Shown here in pieces: positions 48,860-58,527 of a stretch of 64,000 nt of DNA. The position numbers and the translations under genes were made by a program. Origin of the DNA: Euzebya rosea. Lineage in GTDB: Bacteria > Actinomycetota > Nitriliruptoria > Euzebyales > Euzebyaceae. How positions within the stretch are numbered: position 1 is the first letter of the stretch; each line of letters opens with the position of its first letter. The DNA is taken from contig NZ_PGDQ01000003.1 in assembly GCF_003073135.1 (NCBI RefSeq), positions 124,001 to 188,000 on the forward strand. Direction: 5' to 3'. The notes beneath the pieces were generated by a model. The model was not told the DNA's origin. It was given only the letters and a program-made list of their open reading frames with translations, and did not search any database.

Positions 48860-49420
48860 TCAGGGCGTGCGGCCGGACAGCGCCACGATCCGATCGGTCA
48901 TGGAGGCGCCGTCCCCCACCTCCACGGGCTCGGCGAAGTCACCGTCACCCCGTGCGTTGGCAGCGATCGCCCCGACCACTCCGAGGATCGCTTCGGCGAT
49001 GTCGTCTGGCACCTGCGGTGACAGGCCCGCGCCGCGGCCTGCATCCCAGGCGTGCAGCACGTTCTCCATCGCCGCGACCTGGAAGAGCATGCCGCCGGGG
49101 ACCTCTCCGCGGACCGTCGGCAGCATCGCCGTCATCGCCTCGTCGCTGAAGGCTGCCGCGCAGGCGGCGGCTGCCTGCCGATGGGCGGCCACCATGTCGC
49201 CGGCGGTGAAGTCCGGCGGGCCATCGGCCCGGGGTTCGAGGCCCTGCCCGCGTGCGCACGCCGCGAAGTAGTGCTGCCCGCCGATCAGGTGGTTGGTTGC
49301 CTCGCGGACGTCCCACCCCGCACAGGGAGAGGGGTCGTCGAGGCGCCCGGGATCGATGTCGGCCAGCACCGACTGGGCGAACTCGGCGGTGCGGGCGTAG
49401 AGCGCATGCGGGTCGGACAT
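48860..49420 (-). CDS. DinB/maleylpyruvate-isomerase-like protein (TIGR03086 type)
   Basis: 186 residues. It begins DPHALYARTAEFAQSVL and has PSPCAGWDVREATNHLIGGQHYFA with the conserved metal-site His, a second region GDMVAAHRQAAAACAAAF and a third HAWDAGRGAGL. These fit the mycothiol-dependent maleylpyruvate isomerase N-terminal family (TIGR03086), four-helix metal-binding proteins possibly using mycothiol. Start ATG 49420. Confidence 0.85.
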   Translation of the reverse strand: MSDPHALYARTAEFAQSVLADIDPGRLDDPSPCAGWDVREATNHLIGGQHYFAACARGQGLEPRADGPPDFTAGDMVAAHRQAAAACAAAFSDEAMTAMLPTVRGEVPGGMLFQVAAMENVLHAWDAGRGAGLSPQVPDDIAEAILGVVGAIAANARGDGDFAEPVEVGDGASMTDRIVALSGRTP

Positions 49421-49603
49421 CTCGGATCGTCTCCATCGTCGGCCCCCGGGGGCCTCGACTGTAGACCCGTGGGGGTCCGGGTGCGGGCGCCAGCGGAGGA
49501 TTCCCGTCCGCACCCGGGACAAGCCACGGTCGGGGTGAGAGGATCGCTGGTGGAGACACCGTGTCGGCGCGGCCGACACGTCCTCGAGGAAATGGAGGCG
49601 GCA

Positions 49604-50050
49604 ATGTCCACCAACGTGGCCCACATCATCGATCGCAAGGGAAGCGAGGTGGTGACCATCGGGCCGGCCGCCACCCTTGCGAAGGCGGCGGCGCTCCTCG
49701 CGGAGCACAACATCGGGGCGGTGGTCGTCTCGCGGGACGGCAGCACCGTCGACGGGATCCTCAGCGAGCGCGACATCGTGCGGCAGTTCGCCAGCACCGA
49801 CGGGGTCGGCACCGGCTCGGTGTCGGTGTCGACGGCCATGACCACCGGCGTGCACACCGCCACCCCGGCGGCCACGATCGACGAGCTGGTGGAGATCATG
49901 ACGACGGGCCGGTTCCGCCACGTGCCGATCGTCGACGGCGGTGCCCTGGTCGGGATCGTCTCCATCGGTGACGTCGTGAAGAGCCGGATGGACGAGCTCC
50001 GGACCGAGGCGGAGTCGCTGCAGGAGTACGTGACGGGGACCAGCTACTGA
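49604..50050 (+). CDS. CBS-domain pair protein
   Basis: 148 residues; ATG 49604 with GGAGG 5 nt upstream. Two CBS motifs: residues ~10-70 (VVTIGPAATLAKAAALLAEHNIGAVVV...GILSERDIVRQFA) and ~80-138 (AMTTGVHTATPAATIDELVEIMTTGRFRHVPIV...GIVSIGDVVKSR). Stand-alone CBS pairs bind adenine nucleotides and act as energy sensors. The partner here is unknown. Confidence 0.93.
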   Translation: MSTNVAHIIDRKGSEVVTIGPAATLAKAAALLAEHNIGAVVVSRDGSTVDGILSERDIVRQFASTDGVGTGSVSVSTAMTTGVHTATPAATIDELVEIMTTGRFRHVPIVDGGALVGIVSIGDVVKSRMDELRTEAESLQEYVTGTSY

Positions 50051-50087
50051 GGGTGGCCCGCGGCGGGAACCGATAGGGTCGGCCGTC

Positions 50088-50402
50088 GTGCCGACCCCCA
50101 CCCTCCCCAGCCGTCTCCGCACCGCGTCCGTGGCCGTGCTGGCGGTCCTCGTGACGGCCTGCGGCAGCGGCGACACCCTGCTGCCGGCCCTGACCGACGA
50201 CAGCACCTGCGAGGACGCGGTCGCGATCGTGACCACCGCCATCGACGAGGCGCGCAGCTACGTGGGGACCGGCCGCGAGGACCCGGCGCTGCGCGACGAG
50301 CTCGTCTTCGCGCTGTCCGCGGTCGACGAACGCCCCGAGTGCGTGGACGACGAGCTCACCCGTCAGGCCACCGGGCTGCGGAGCACCCTCAACGGCCTGT
50401 AG
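50088..50402 (+). CDS. Small lipoprotein, unknown function
   Basis: 104 residues; GTG 50088 lies 8 nt after TAGGGT (50074-50079), so a leaderless mRNA is likely. The lipobox VTAC anchors the protein. The mature part is short and helical with two cysteines (STCEDAV, PECVDDE) that could form a disulfide. No family recognised. Confidence 0.72.
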   Translation: MPTPTLPSRLRTASVAVLAVLVTACGSGDTLLPALTDDSTCEDAVAIVTTAIDEARSYVGTGREDPALRDELVFALSAVDERPECVDDELTRQATGLRSTLNGL

Positions 50403-50471
50403 CGACAGGCCGGGTCGGGGGTGGCTCGTCGGCCGGGCTGCGACGGCCCCACCCCGGCTACGCTCGGCGGC

Positions 50472-50975
50472 GTGACTGACAACGCGAACCCCCAGGTCTT
50501 TTTCGACATGTCCGTCGGCGGCACGCCGGTCGGACGCATCACGTTCGAGCTGTACGCCGACGTGGTGCCCAAGACGGCGGAGAACTTCCGCCAGCTCTGC
50601 ACCGGTGAGCCGGGCTTCGGCTACAAGGGCTCCAGCTTCCACCGGGTGATCCCGGACTTCATGTGCCAGGGCGGCGACTTCACCAACCACAACGGCACGG
50701 GCGGCAAGTCCATCTACGGCGCCAAGTTTGCCGACGAGAACTTCGAGCTGAAGCACACCAAGCCCGGCCAGCTGTCGATGGCCAACGCCGGCCCGAACAC
50801 CAACGGCTCCCAGTTCTTCATCACCACCATCGTCACCGACTGGCTGGACGGCAAGCACGTCGTCTTCGGCGAGGTCGTCGACGGCATGGACGTCGTGAAG
50901 CAGATCGAGTCCCACGGCAGCCGCAACGGCCAGACCGACGAGCCCGTCATCATCGACGACTGCGGCGAGCTCTAG
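50472..50975 (+). CDS. Cyclophilin-type peptidyl-prolyl isomerase, CypA-like
   Basis: 167 residues. GTG 50472 lies 7 nt after TACGCT (50459-50464), so a leaderless start is likely, and no signal peptide is present: the enzyme is cytoplasmic. It resembles eukaryotic cyclophilin A over its full length and loop structure: [70 protein letters not shown] and [17 protein letters not shown], with the catalytic Arg in FHRVIP. Typical bacterial PpiA/PpiB lack several of these loops. It speeds cis-trans isomerisation of X-Pro bonds. Confidence 0.96.
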   Translation: MTDNANPQVFFDMSVGGTPVGRITFELYADVVPKTAENFRQLCTGEPGFGYKGSSFHRVIPDFMCQGGDFTNHNGTGGKSIYGAKFADENFELKHTKPGQLSMANAGPNTNGSQFFITTIVTDWLDGKHVVFGEVVDGMDVVKQIESHGSRNGQTDEPVIIDDCGEL

Positions 50976-51066
50976 CCCGCTGCCTTCGTCCACGGGTCGG
51001 TCCTCCGGGGCCGGCCCGTCGACATGTCCGGACATGGAGGTCCCTGCCCGACGTAGAGTGCCCGCC

Positions 51067-52125
51067 ATGTACGACGGGCCGCGGATCGACGCGCACATCC
51101 ACCAGTGGGACCCACGGGTCACCCCCCGTACGGTGACCCCCGCGGTCAAGGCGCTCGGATGGAACCCCCGCCTGCTGCGGACACTGGCCGAGAAGGCGGT
51201 GCCGGCCGCGATGCTGGCGTTCGTCGGTGATCCCGACACGGCGCTCAACCCCTACCTGCCGGGCATGTGGCGGGCCGACACCCGGCCGCGTCGGGTCCGC
51301 GGCTTCGTCCACGTCCAGGCGGACTGGCAGGCCAAGGGGCCGATGGGTGTGGTCGACGAGACCCGCTGGCTGGAGCAGGTCTGCGGGTCCGACCTGCTCG
51401 CCGTCGTCGGTCGCGTCGACCTCGCCTCGCCGTCCCTCGACGCCATCCTCGACGGCCACCACGCTGCCAGCCACCGGTTCCGGGGCATCCGCGACTACCT
51501 CGCCCACGGCAACGACAACGACGCCCTGGTCGACTGGGCAACGCGCCCCGACCGCACCGCCGAGGCGGCCTGGCGGCGCGGATACGACCGCCTGGGGGAG
51601 CGGGGGCTGACCTTCGACGCGTGGGCCTACGGCCACCAGCTGCCGTCGGTGACCACCCTCCTTCGCACCCACCCCGAGACCGCGGTCGTCATCGACCACC
51701 TCGGCAGCCCCGTCGGGTTCGGCGGGCCCTTCGCAGGGGTCGGGACGACGGCGCGGGAACGCGACGAGATCCTCGGACGCTGGCGCGACGACATCGCCGC
51801 GGTGGCCGAGCAGCCGCAGGCCCACGTCAAGCTCAGCGGCCTGGCCATGCCGATCAGCGGGTTCGACTGGCACCGGCGGGACGTTCCGGTCGCCGCCGAG
51901 GAAGTCGCCGAGGCGTTCCGGCCCCTCGTGCACCACGCGCTGGACGTCTTCGGTCCCCGACGGTGCATGGTCGCCAGCAACTTCCCCATGGACCGGGTGT
52001 CGCTGGACTTCACCACGCTTATGGACGCGATGGACCTGCTGACCGAGCACCTCGACGACGCCGACCGCCGGGCCGTCTTCCACGACACGGCCGCCGGCTT
52101 CTACGGCATCACCGACGACCGATGA
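51067..52125 (+). CDS. Amidohydrolase-2 family metal-dependent hydrolase
   Basis: 352 residues; ATG 51067 lies 7 nt after TAGAGT (51054-51059), probably leaderless. TIM-barrel signatures: N-terminal RIDAHIHQWDP (HxH metal ligands), VRGFVHVQAD, FRGIRDYLAH, VVIDHLGSP, HVKLSGLA, and RRCMVASNFPMDR with the late Asp/Asn position. Members hydrolyse lactones or decarboxylate aromatic acids; here the substrate is unknown. Confidence 0.9.
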   Translation: MYDGPRIDAHIHQWDPRVTPRTVTPAVKALGWNPRLLRTLAEKAVPAAMLAFVGDPDTALNPYLPGMWRADTRPRRVRGFVHVQADWQAKGPMGVVDETRWLEQVCGSDLLAVVGRVDLASPSLDAILDGHHAASHRFRGIRDYLAHGNDNDALVDWATRPDRTAEAAWRRGYDRLGERGLTFDAWAYGHQLPSVTTLLRTHPETAVVIDHLGSPVGFGGPFAGVGTTARERDEILGRWRDDIAAVAEQPQAHVKLSGLAMPISGFDWHRRDVPVAAEEVAEAFRPLVHHALDVFGPRRCMVASNFPMDRVSLDFTTLMDAMDLLTEHLDDADRRAVFHDTAAGFYGITDDR

Positions 52126-52172
52126 CACGCTGACCTGCGGCGCGGCGAAACCTCGGGGACCGTCACCGCGTA

Positions 52173-52203
52173 AGGGATGTCACGCCCATGGCGTACCATC
52201 CCT
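52173..52203 (+). promoter_or_regulatory. Nested hairpin in the leader of the CWB2 propeller gene
   Basis: AGGGATG (52173-52179) pairs with CATCCCT (52197-52203), and inside it CGCC (52183-52186) pairs with GGCG (52190-52193) around CAT, about 67 nt before the ATG. The 144-bp leader is otherwise without genes. It may be a 5'-UTR control element; no riboswitch class could be recognised. Confidence 0.4.
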
Positions 52204-52269
52204 CGAATCGGTCGGCGCCAGCCCGGCCGGTTGATCGCAGTTCTCTCCGCCTGCCAGAAAGCGTTTCGC

Positions 52270-55200
52270 ATGCCTCGTGCCAGCCGCCGCGTGTTCACTC
52301 GTGGCCTTGCCGTCCTCGCGTCCGTGGCCGTGGTTGCCTCGGTCGCCGTGGCCGTCACCTCCGTCGGTGACGCCCTCGTCGAGTGTCCGCCGGGAACCGT
52401 CCCGATCACCGGCCCCGAGGCCCGTCTCGTGCCACCGGACCAGCAGGACCTCCTGCCGCCGGAGTACCGCGGCCCCGCCGAGGCGATGGAGTTCCCGGGC
52501 GACTGCAAGCCCGACCGAGTGGAGTCCTTCGCCGAGCTGGCGCTCCGCAACGCCCAGGCCGACGCGCGCACCAGCGCCCCCTTCATGCAGCCCGCCGAGG
52601 GTGCCCGCTGGTCGGCGGCGCAGCAGCGCCAGAACCTGATCGACAGCGGCGCCACCGTGCCCGGCAGCGACGGCGAGCTGTCGTTCGTCGGCGAGGGGCC
52701 GCTGAACTTCGACGAGGACCCCTACGACTCCGGCCAGGGAATCGTCGACTCCACGGGTCGCATCGACGACTTCTTCTACGACGAGGCCAACGACCGCCTG
52801 TTCGCGGCGATCGGTACCGCCGGCGTCTGGATGTCGACCGACCTCGGTGAGTCCTGGACCTCCATCGGTGACTCGTTGCCGACCAACATCACCTCCGGTG
52901 TCTCGTGGACCCCCGCGGGGGGTCCCGACGGCACCGTCGTCGTCATCACCGGTGAGCACACGTTCGGCGGGTCGGCCTTCACCGGCCTCGGCGCGTTCTG
53001 GTCCACCGACCTCGGCGCGACCTGGGCCCGCGCAGAGGGTCCGCCCGACGGCACCCTCGGGTTCGCCATCGAGGTCGACCCCACCGACCCCAACATCGTC
53101 TACGCCGCGACGGGCAAGGGCCTGTGGCGCTCCGCCGACGCCGGCCGCACCTACGTCGACGTCGAGCTTCCCGTCGGCACCTGCCAGGGCGACTACAACA
53201 TCGAGACCTGCAACTACGCCCACTTCGTGACCGACGTGGTCGTCAAGGCGCCCGGCGGTGTGGGCGAGGACACCGAGGGTGGCCAGGTCCTGGCGGCCGT
53301 CGGCTACCGCGCCGGCCGGCTGGAGGACATCTCGGGTGACTTCATCCACTCCGAGGGCAACGGCGTCTACCGCTCCGACACCGGTGAGGCCGGCACGTTC
53401 GAGCGTCTCGACGGCCTCGACGCCACCGTCGGTGGTCAGGAGCGCCTCGGCCGCATGGAGTTCGGCCCTGCCATCGGTGCCGAGCAGGACCACGACATCG
53501 TCTACGCCGTCATCGAGGACGCCGTGCTGTTCAACGGCGGCTTCCAGTACGTCCCGATCCCCGACGGCGTCGACCCGACGGGCCTGCTGAGCCCCAACCC
53601 CACCTACCTTCTGGGCGTCTACTACTCCGACGACTTCGGCGAGACGTGGACCGAGCTGTCCAACGACGACGAGATGGGCACCCTCTGCACCCTCAACCAG
53701 TCGGTCTTCTGCATCCCCGGGGCCATCGAGCCCGGTGTGCAGTCCTGGTACAACATGTGGATCGCCCCGGACCCGACGCGCCAGGTCGGCGGTGTCCCCA
53801 CCCGCGTTGTCATGGGCCTCGAGGAGGTCTTCCAGAACAGGCTCACCAACGCCCCGGCCAACACCCCCCTGGTCAGCTTCCAGACGATCGGGTCCTACTA
53901 CGGCGGCGTCGACTGCCTGCTGGTGGTCACCGACTGCCTCGTGTCGTCCAACCTCGGCATCACGACCACCCACCCCGACCAGCACGACGGCATCTGGATT
54001 CCCAGCGTCGGTGAGGACGGCGAACCCGACGGCGGCGTCCGCCTGCTCGTCGGCCACGACGGTGGTCTGTCCAAGCAGATCCTCGGCGAGGGCGACGAAG
54101 CCAGCCAGAGCACCTGGTCCCTGGAGCAGGAGAACGGCCTGCGCACGCTGCTGCCCTACTCCATCGCCGTCGCCAACGACGGCACCGCCCTCGCGGGCCT
54201 GCAGGACAACGGCACCATGCTGGTCGACCCGACGCTGGACAACCGCCAGTACGAGGTCCAGGGCGCCGACGGCACGATCACGGCCATCGATCCCGAGGAC
54301 TCCGACTACGGCTACGCATCCAGCCAGACCAACTCGCTGCTGGGCGTGTCCTCCGACCGCTTCCAGACCTTCACCAGCCTGACGCCGACACCCTCCGACG
54401 GCACGTTCCTGTTCGTCCCGCCGCTGGAGATGAACCCGCTGAACAGCGACCACATCGTCACCGCCGGCAACACCGTGATCGAGAACCTCGCCGGTCGCGA
54501 GGCCACCTCCTCGACCTGGTCGGTCGCCATGCAGCTGGGTGCCACGGAACGTCAGCCCAACTACGAGACCGACGTCGAACCGCCGATCCGCCAGGCCAGC
54601 GCCATCGACGTGTACGGCGACGCCACCTACGTCGGCTTCTGCGCTCCCTGCAACATCCTGCAGACGCCCTACCCGTACGACTCGGGCATCGCGACCAACA
54701 TCGGGTCGCAGGACCTGCCCGAGCCGGGCACCGACAGCGGCTGGCACTTCGCCGCCGCCGAGGGCCTGCCGGAGCGCTACATCTCCGACCTGCAGATCGA
54801 CCCGTACGACCCGACGGCTCGGACCGTCTACGCGGGCCTCGGTGGGTACACCCGCAAGTGGGTCCCGCCGGGAACCGGTGCCGACGAGGCCACCGACGTC
54901 GGCGAGGGACACGTCTTCGTGTCCACCGACGCCGGTGAGACGTTCACCGACATCTCCGGCAACCTGCCCGACACGCCGGTGCTGTCCATCGAGCAGCGCG
55001 GCAGCCAGCTCTTGGTCGGTACCGACCTGGGCGCGTTCATCTCCGCTGACCTGCAGGGCACCTCGTGGGCGCCGCTGGGCGGCGCCGACGCGTTGTCCAT
55101 CCCGGTGATGGACATCCAGATGAAGGCCGACGACCCCGATGTCGCCTACCTCGGCGTCTACGGCCGTGGCGTCATGCGCTACGACTTCCCCGAGTTCGCG

Positions 55201-56709
55201 GCACCCGAGCGCAGCGTCGTCCGGCTTGCCGGCCCGACCCGCGAGTCCACGTCCGTGGCGGTCTCCGCCGCCCTGTACGAGTCCTCCGACGTGGTCGTCC
55301 TTGCCCGGTCGGACCAGTACGCCGACGCCTTGGCCGGCGCCCCGCTGGCCACGGACCTCGACGCGCCCCTGCTGCTGACCGCCTCCGGTGCGCTGCACCC
55401 CGACGTCGCCGCGGAGATCCAGCGACTCGGCGCGACCAGCGCCGTCCTGCTGGGTGGCGAGGCCGCGCTGAGCCCCGCCGTCGCGCAGGAGCTGACCGGC
55501 CTCGGCATCACCGACATCACCCGTTACGGCGCCGACAACCGGTTCGGCACCGCCGCTCGCATCGCCGAGCAGCTGCCCGACGCGACCGCCGCGTGGGTGG
55601 TCAAGGGCAACGACGCCGACCCGACGCGGGGCTGGCCCGACGCGATGAGCATCGCGCCCGTCGCCGCACGTGCCGGACAGCCGATCCTGCTGACCGAGAC
55701 CGACCGGCTGCCCGGCGAGACCGTCGGCGCGCTGGAGGGCATCGACGATGCCCGCATCGTCGGTGGCACCGCTGCGGTGTCCCAGGCGGTGGAGGACCAG
55801 CTCGACGGGATCGTGACCCTCGGCGACCGCGTCGCCGGCCCCAACCGCTTCGCCACCTCGGTGGCTGCGGCCGAGGTCGGTCTTGCCAACGGACACGGGC
55901 TGTCCAACCTGTGGCTCGCCCGCGCCGACGCCTTCGCCGACGCGCTGTCGTCCGGTCCGTCCGTGGCCGCGACGGGTGGCACGCTCGTGCTGGTCGACTC
56001 CAACAGCCTGGGCGCGTCGCTGGACAGCGGCGAGTTCGTCACCGAGAACGCCTGCCGAGTGATCACCGCCCGCATCGCCGGTGGGACCGCTGCGATCTCC
56101 GACACGGTCGCGGGCGAGGTCCGGGCCCTCCTGGACGCCTGCCCGCCGCCGGAGGGCTACCGTCCGCCGCCCGAGCAGGCCATCGTCCCCGGGGACGTCG
56201 AACCGGGCGAACCCGCCCCGACCGACGTCATCGCTGGCCCGTACGGCTTCGAGGACGACGCCGAGGGCTGGACCACGGCCGTCGCCGGCACGCCCACGTC
56301 GATGTGGATGCGCGGGGAACCCGGACACGACTCCGACATCTCCTTCCAGGTGGACCAGTACAACTCCGGCGCCAACGCGACCCTGACCTCGCCCGAGATC
56401 GAGGTCGACGGCACCGAGGTCGCCATCGCCTGGTGGTACGCGGTCCAGATGGAGGGCGGCGGCTTCGACGAGATGGCCGTCGAGTGGTCCGCCGACGGCA
56501 GCGACTGGACACGGCTCGCCAGCTACGGCGTGTCCGCCGACTTCCCGGCGTTCACCGAGCAGCTGCTCCGCTTCACCCCGGACGCCGGCACCATCCAGAT
56601 CAGGTTCCTGGTGTTCGCTGACGAGATCTGCGACTCCGTGGAGACCGTCAGCTGTGGAGCGGACTCCCTGACGGGGGCCTTCGTCGACGACGTCACCATC
56701 CTGAGCTGA
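52270..56709 (+). CDS. Large secreted beta-propeller protein with CWB2 cell-wall-binding repeats
   Basis: 1479 residues. ATG 52270 is followed by a basic/hydrophobic signal segment (~8-35). Residues ~150-970 form sortilin/BNR-type propellers with many Asp-box strands (STDLGESWTSIG, STDLGATWARA, SDDFGETWTEL, STDAGETFTDIS). Residues ~978-1300 hold three CWB2 repeats (VVRLAGPTRESTSVAVSAAL...AVLLGGEAALSPAV; ITRYGADNRFGTAARIA...ARIVGGTAAVSQAV; RVAGPNRFATSVAAAEV...ARIAGGTAAISDTV), which bind cell-wall polymers. The last ~150 residues look like a jelly-roll adhesion domain (YGFEDDAEGWTTA...). A surface-anchored binding or glycan-processing protein is likely. A strong terminator follows. Confidence 0.9.
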   Translation: MPRASRRVFTRGLAVLASVAVVASVAVAVTSVGDALVECPPGTVPITGPEARLVPPDQQDLLPPEYRGPAEAMEFPGDCKPDRVESFAELALRNAQADARTSAPFMQPAEGARWSAAQQRQNLIDSGATVPGSDGELSFVGEGPLNFDEDPYDSGQGIVDSTGRIDDFFYDEANDRLFAAIGTAGVWMSTDLGESWTSIGDSLPTNITSGVSWTPAGGPDGTVVVITGEHTFGGSAFTGLGAFWSTDLGATWARAEGPPDGTLGFAIEVDPTDPNIVYAATGKGLWRSADAGRTYVDVELPVGTCQGDYNIETCNYAHFVTDVVVKAPGGVGEDTEGGQVLAAVGYRAGRLEDISGDFIHSEGNGVYRSDTGEAGTFERLDGLDATVGGQERLGRMEFGPAIGAEQDHDIVYAVIEDAVLFNGGFQYVPIPDGVDPTGLLSPNPTYLLGVYYSDDFGETWTELSNDDEMGTLCTLNQSVFCIPGAIEPGVQSWYNMWIAPDPTRQVGGVPTRVVMGLEEVFQNRLTNAPANTPLVSFQTIGSYYGGVDCLLVVTDCLVSSNLGITTTHPDQHDGIWIPSVGEDGEPDGGVRLLVGHDGGLSKQILGEGDEASQSTWSLEQENGLRTLLPYSIAVANDGTALAGLQDNGTMLVDPTLDNRQYEVQGADGTITAIDPEDSDYGYASSQTNSLLGVSSDRFQTFTSLTPTPSDGTFLFVPPLEMNPLNSDHIVTAGNTVIENLAGREATSSTWSVAMQLGATERQPNYETDVEPPIRQASAIDVYGDATYVGFCAPCNILQTPYPYDSGIATNIGSQDLPEPGTDSGWHFAAAEGLPERYISDLQIDPYDPTARTVYAGLGGYTRKWVPPGTGADEATDVGEGHVFVSTDAGETFTDISGNLPDTPVLSIEQRGSQLLVGTDLGAFISADLQGTSWAPLGGADALSIPVMDIQMKADDPDVAYLGVYGRGVMRYDFPEFAAPERSVVRLAGPTRESTSVAVSAALYESSDVVVLARSDQYADALAGAPLATDLDAPLLLTASGALHPDVAAEIQRLGATSAVLLGGEAALSPAVAQELTGLGITDITRYGADNRFGTAARIAEQLPDATAAWVVKGNDADPTRGWPDAMSIAPVAARAGQPILLTETDRLPGETVGALEGIDDARIVGGTAAVSQAVEDQLDGIVTLGDRVAGPNRFATSVAAAEVGLANGHGLSNLWLARADAFADALSSGPSVAATGGTLVLVDSNSLGASLDSGEFVTENACRVITARIAGGTAAISDTVAGEVRALLDACPPPEGYRPPPEQAIVPGDVEPGEPAPTDVIAGPYGFEDDAEGWTTAVAGTPTSMWMRGEPGHDSDISFQVDQYNSGANATLTSPEIEVDGTEVAIAWWYAVQMEGGGFDEMAVEWSADGSDWTRLASYGVSADFPAFTEQLLRFTPDAGTIQIRFLVFADEICDSVETVSCGADSLTGAFVDDVTILS

Positions 56710-56742
56710 CCGAACGCCCCCGCGCGGGGCTCGACACAGTCG

Positions 56743-56772
56743 ACGGGACCGGGTCACTCGACCCGGTCCCGT
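56743..56772 (+). terminator. Terminator after the CWB2 gene
   Basis: ACGGGACCGGGTC (56743-56755), loop ACTC, and its perfect complement 56760-56772: a 13-bp stem 34 bp after the stop codon. Confidence 0.88.
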
Positions 56773-56809
56773 TGCCGTGTTCGGCCGATCGTGGGCTAGC
56801 GTGCCGGCC

Positions 56810-57691
56810 ATGCCGAACGCCGACGTCAACGGGCTGACCATCTGCTACGAGCGCTCGGGCCCCTTGGACGGGCCCGTGCTGCTGCTGGTCTCGGGGATGG
56901 GACAGCAGCTGATCAGCTGGCCTCCACACCTCCTCGAGCCGCTCCATCGGGCGGGCATCGGGACCGTGGTGTTCGACAACCGCGACGTCGGCTGCTCGAC
57001 GTGGATGGACGAGGCAGGCCCGGCCGACATCGGGGCGATCATCGCCACCCTCAGGGCCGGCGGCACCCCCGACTACGCCTACACCATCCGCGACCTGGCC
57101 GACGACGCCATCGGGCTGCTCGACCACCTCGAGCTGGACCGGGTCCACGTCCTCGGGCCCTCCATGGGCGGCATGATCGTGCAGCGGATGGCCATCGACC
57201 ATCCCGACCGGGTGGCGTCGTTGACCTCCGTGATGAGCACCACCGGCCGGCGAGGGCTGCCCGGCGCGACCAGGGAAGCCAACGCCGCCCTGCTGGCCGT
57301 CACCGAACCGGGCCTCGAGGGGTACCTCGCCGGTCGGGCCAGGCGACGCGCCGCCTACGGCAGCACCGCCTTCGCGTTCGACGACGAGTGGGAGCTCGAG
57401 CTCGCGAGGGGCCTGATCGAACGGGGGCTCAACCCCGAGGGGGGATCCCGGCAGTACGCCGCGACGATCGCCGACGGCGACCGCACCGACGAGCTCGGCC
57501 GGCTCGACCTCCCCGCCCTCGTCGTGCACGGCGACGTCGACACCCTCATCCCGCCGGCTGCCGGCGAGGCGACGGCCGAGGCCATCCCCGGCGCACGCCT
57601 CCACGTGATCGAGGGCATGGGACACGACCTCCCACCAGCCGTCTGCCGCATGCTGGCCGACGACGTCATCGACCTGATCGGAGCGTCCTGA
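56810..57691 (+). CDS. Alpha/beta-hydrolase
   Basis: 293 residues; ATG 56810 lies 7 nt after TAGCGT (56797-56802), probably leaderless. Fold landmarks: LLLVSGMGQQLISWPP, FDNRDVGCST, nucleophile elbow GPSMGG, acid Asp in VHGDVDTLIPP and catalytic His in EGMGHDLP. It resembles actinobacterial esterase/thioesterase-like hydrolases. Its stop overlaps the next start (TGATG). Confidence 0.9.
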   Translation: MPNADVNGLTICYERSGPLDGPVLLLVSGMGQQLISWPPHLLEPLHRAGIGTVVFDNRDVGCSTWMDEAGPADIGAIIATLRAGGTPDYAYTIRDLADDAIGLLDHLELDRVHVLGPSMGGMIVQRMAIDHPDRVASLTSVMSTTGRRGLPGATREANAALLAVTEPGLEGYLAGRARRRAAYGSTAFAFDDEWELELARGLIERGLNPEGGSRQYAATIADGDRTDELGRLDLPALVVHGDVDTLIPPAAGEATAEAIPGARLHVIEGMGHDLPPAVCRMLADDVIDLIGAS

Positions 57692-58527
57692 TGTCGACGG
57701 TGCCCGACGGCTGGGACGACCTCGCGGACTTCACCGTCGACACGTTCGCCCACGACGGGGCGACCAGGACGGTCTACCGGGCGGGGGAGGGGCCGGGTGT
57801 GCTGTTCATGCACGAGGTCCCCGGCATCACCCCGACCAACGCCGCCTTCGCCCGCCGCCTGGTCGACGCCGGCTTCACCGTTGCGATGCCCGACCTGCTG
57901 GGCGACGCCGGCCGTCCGCTGGAGCCGCTGTACGCCGGGGCGAGCATGGCCAAGCTGTGCATCTCACGGGAGTTCCGAGCCTTCGCCCTGCAGGCGGACC
58001 GGCCCATCGTGCGGTGGCTCCGGGCGCTCGGCCGTGACCTGCACGCCCGCGCCGGTGGACGGGGCATCGGGGCGGTCGGCATGTGCATGACCGGCGGGTT
58101 CGCCCTCGGGCTGGCCGTCGACGACCACGTCCTCGCGCCGGTGCTCAGCCAGCCGTCGCTGCCGGTCGCCGTGACGCCGCTCCATGCCCGTGACCTCGGG
58201 ATCCCCGATGACCATGCCGATGTGGTGGCCGACCGATGCCGCGACGAGGGCCTGTGCATCCTCGGCCTGCGGTTCGAGAAGGACCTGCTCGCCCCGGCCG
58301 CCCGCTTCCGCGCGCTGAAGGCCCGCTTCGGAGACGCCTTCGAGGCCGTCGAGCTGGACGTGGGGGAGTGGAAGCGCACCCGCGCATCGCTGCCCACCGA
58401 CGAACGGCCGACTGCCCTCACCCCGACCCCACACGCCGTGCTCGGCGGCGACTACCTCGACGGCCCCCCGACCAAGGACGCCCTCCAGCGCGTCCTCGAC
58501 CTGTTCACCGAACGCCTGACCGCCTGA
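57691..58527 (+). CDS. Dienelactone-hydrolase family protein
   Basis: 278 residues; ATG overlaps the stop of the preceding hydrolase by one base. The nucleophile elbow GMCMTGG has the Cys expected for dienelactone hydrolases, with FMHEVPGITP at the oxyanion region, LRFEKDLLAP where the acid Asp sits and a late His in TPHAVLGGDY. Substrate unknown. A 13-bp tandem repeat array starts at its last codons. Confidence 0.88.
   Translation: MSTVPDGWDDLADFTVDTFAHDGATRTVYRAGEGPGVLFMHEVPGITPTNAAFARRLVDAGFTVAMPDLLGDAGRPLEPLYAGASMAKLCISREFRAFALQADRPIVRWLRALGRDLHARAGGRGIGAVGMCMTGGFALGLAVDDHVLAPVLSQPSLPVAVTPLHARDLGIPDDHADVVADRCRDEGLCILGLRFEKDLLAPAARFRALKARFGDAFEAVELDVGEWKRTRASLPTDERPTALTPTPHAVLGGDYLDGPPTKDALQRVLDLFTERLTA

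Noticed and set aside
52127-52269. c-di-AMP or c-di-GMP riboswitch upstream of the CWB2 gene
   Set aside because: The leader has a nested hairpin but lacks the conserved sequence blocks of the ydaO or GEMM classes.
52180-56841. A 1553-residue minus-strand frame opposite the CWB2 gene
   Set aside because: Shadow frame; the plus strand shows signal peptide, Asp-box and CWB2 repeats.
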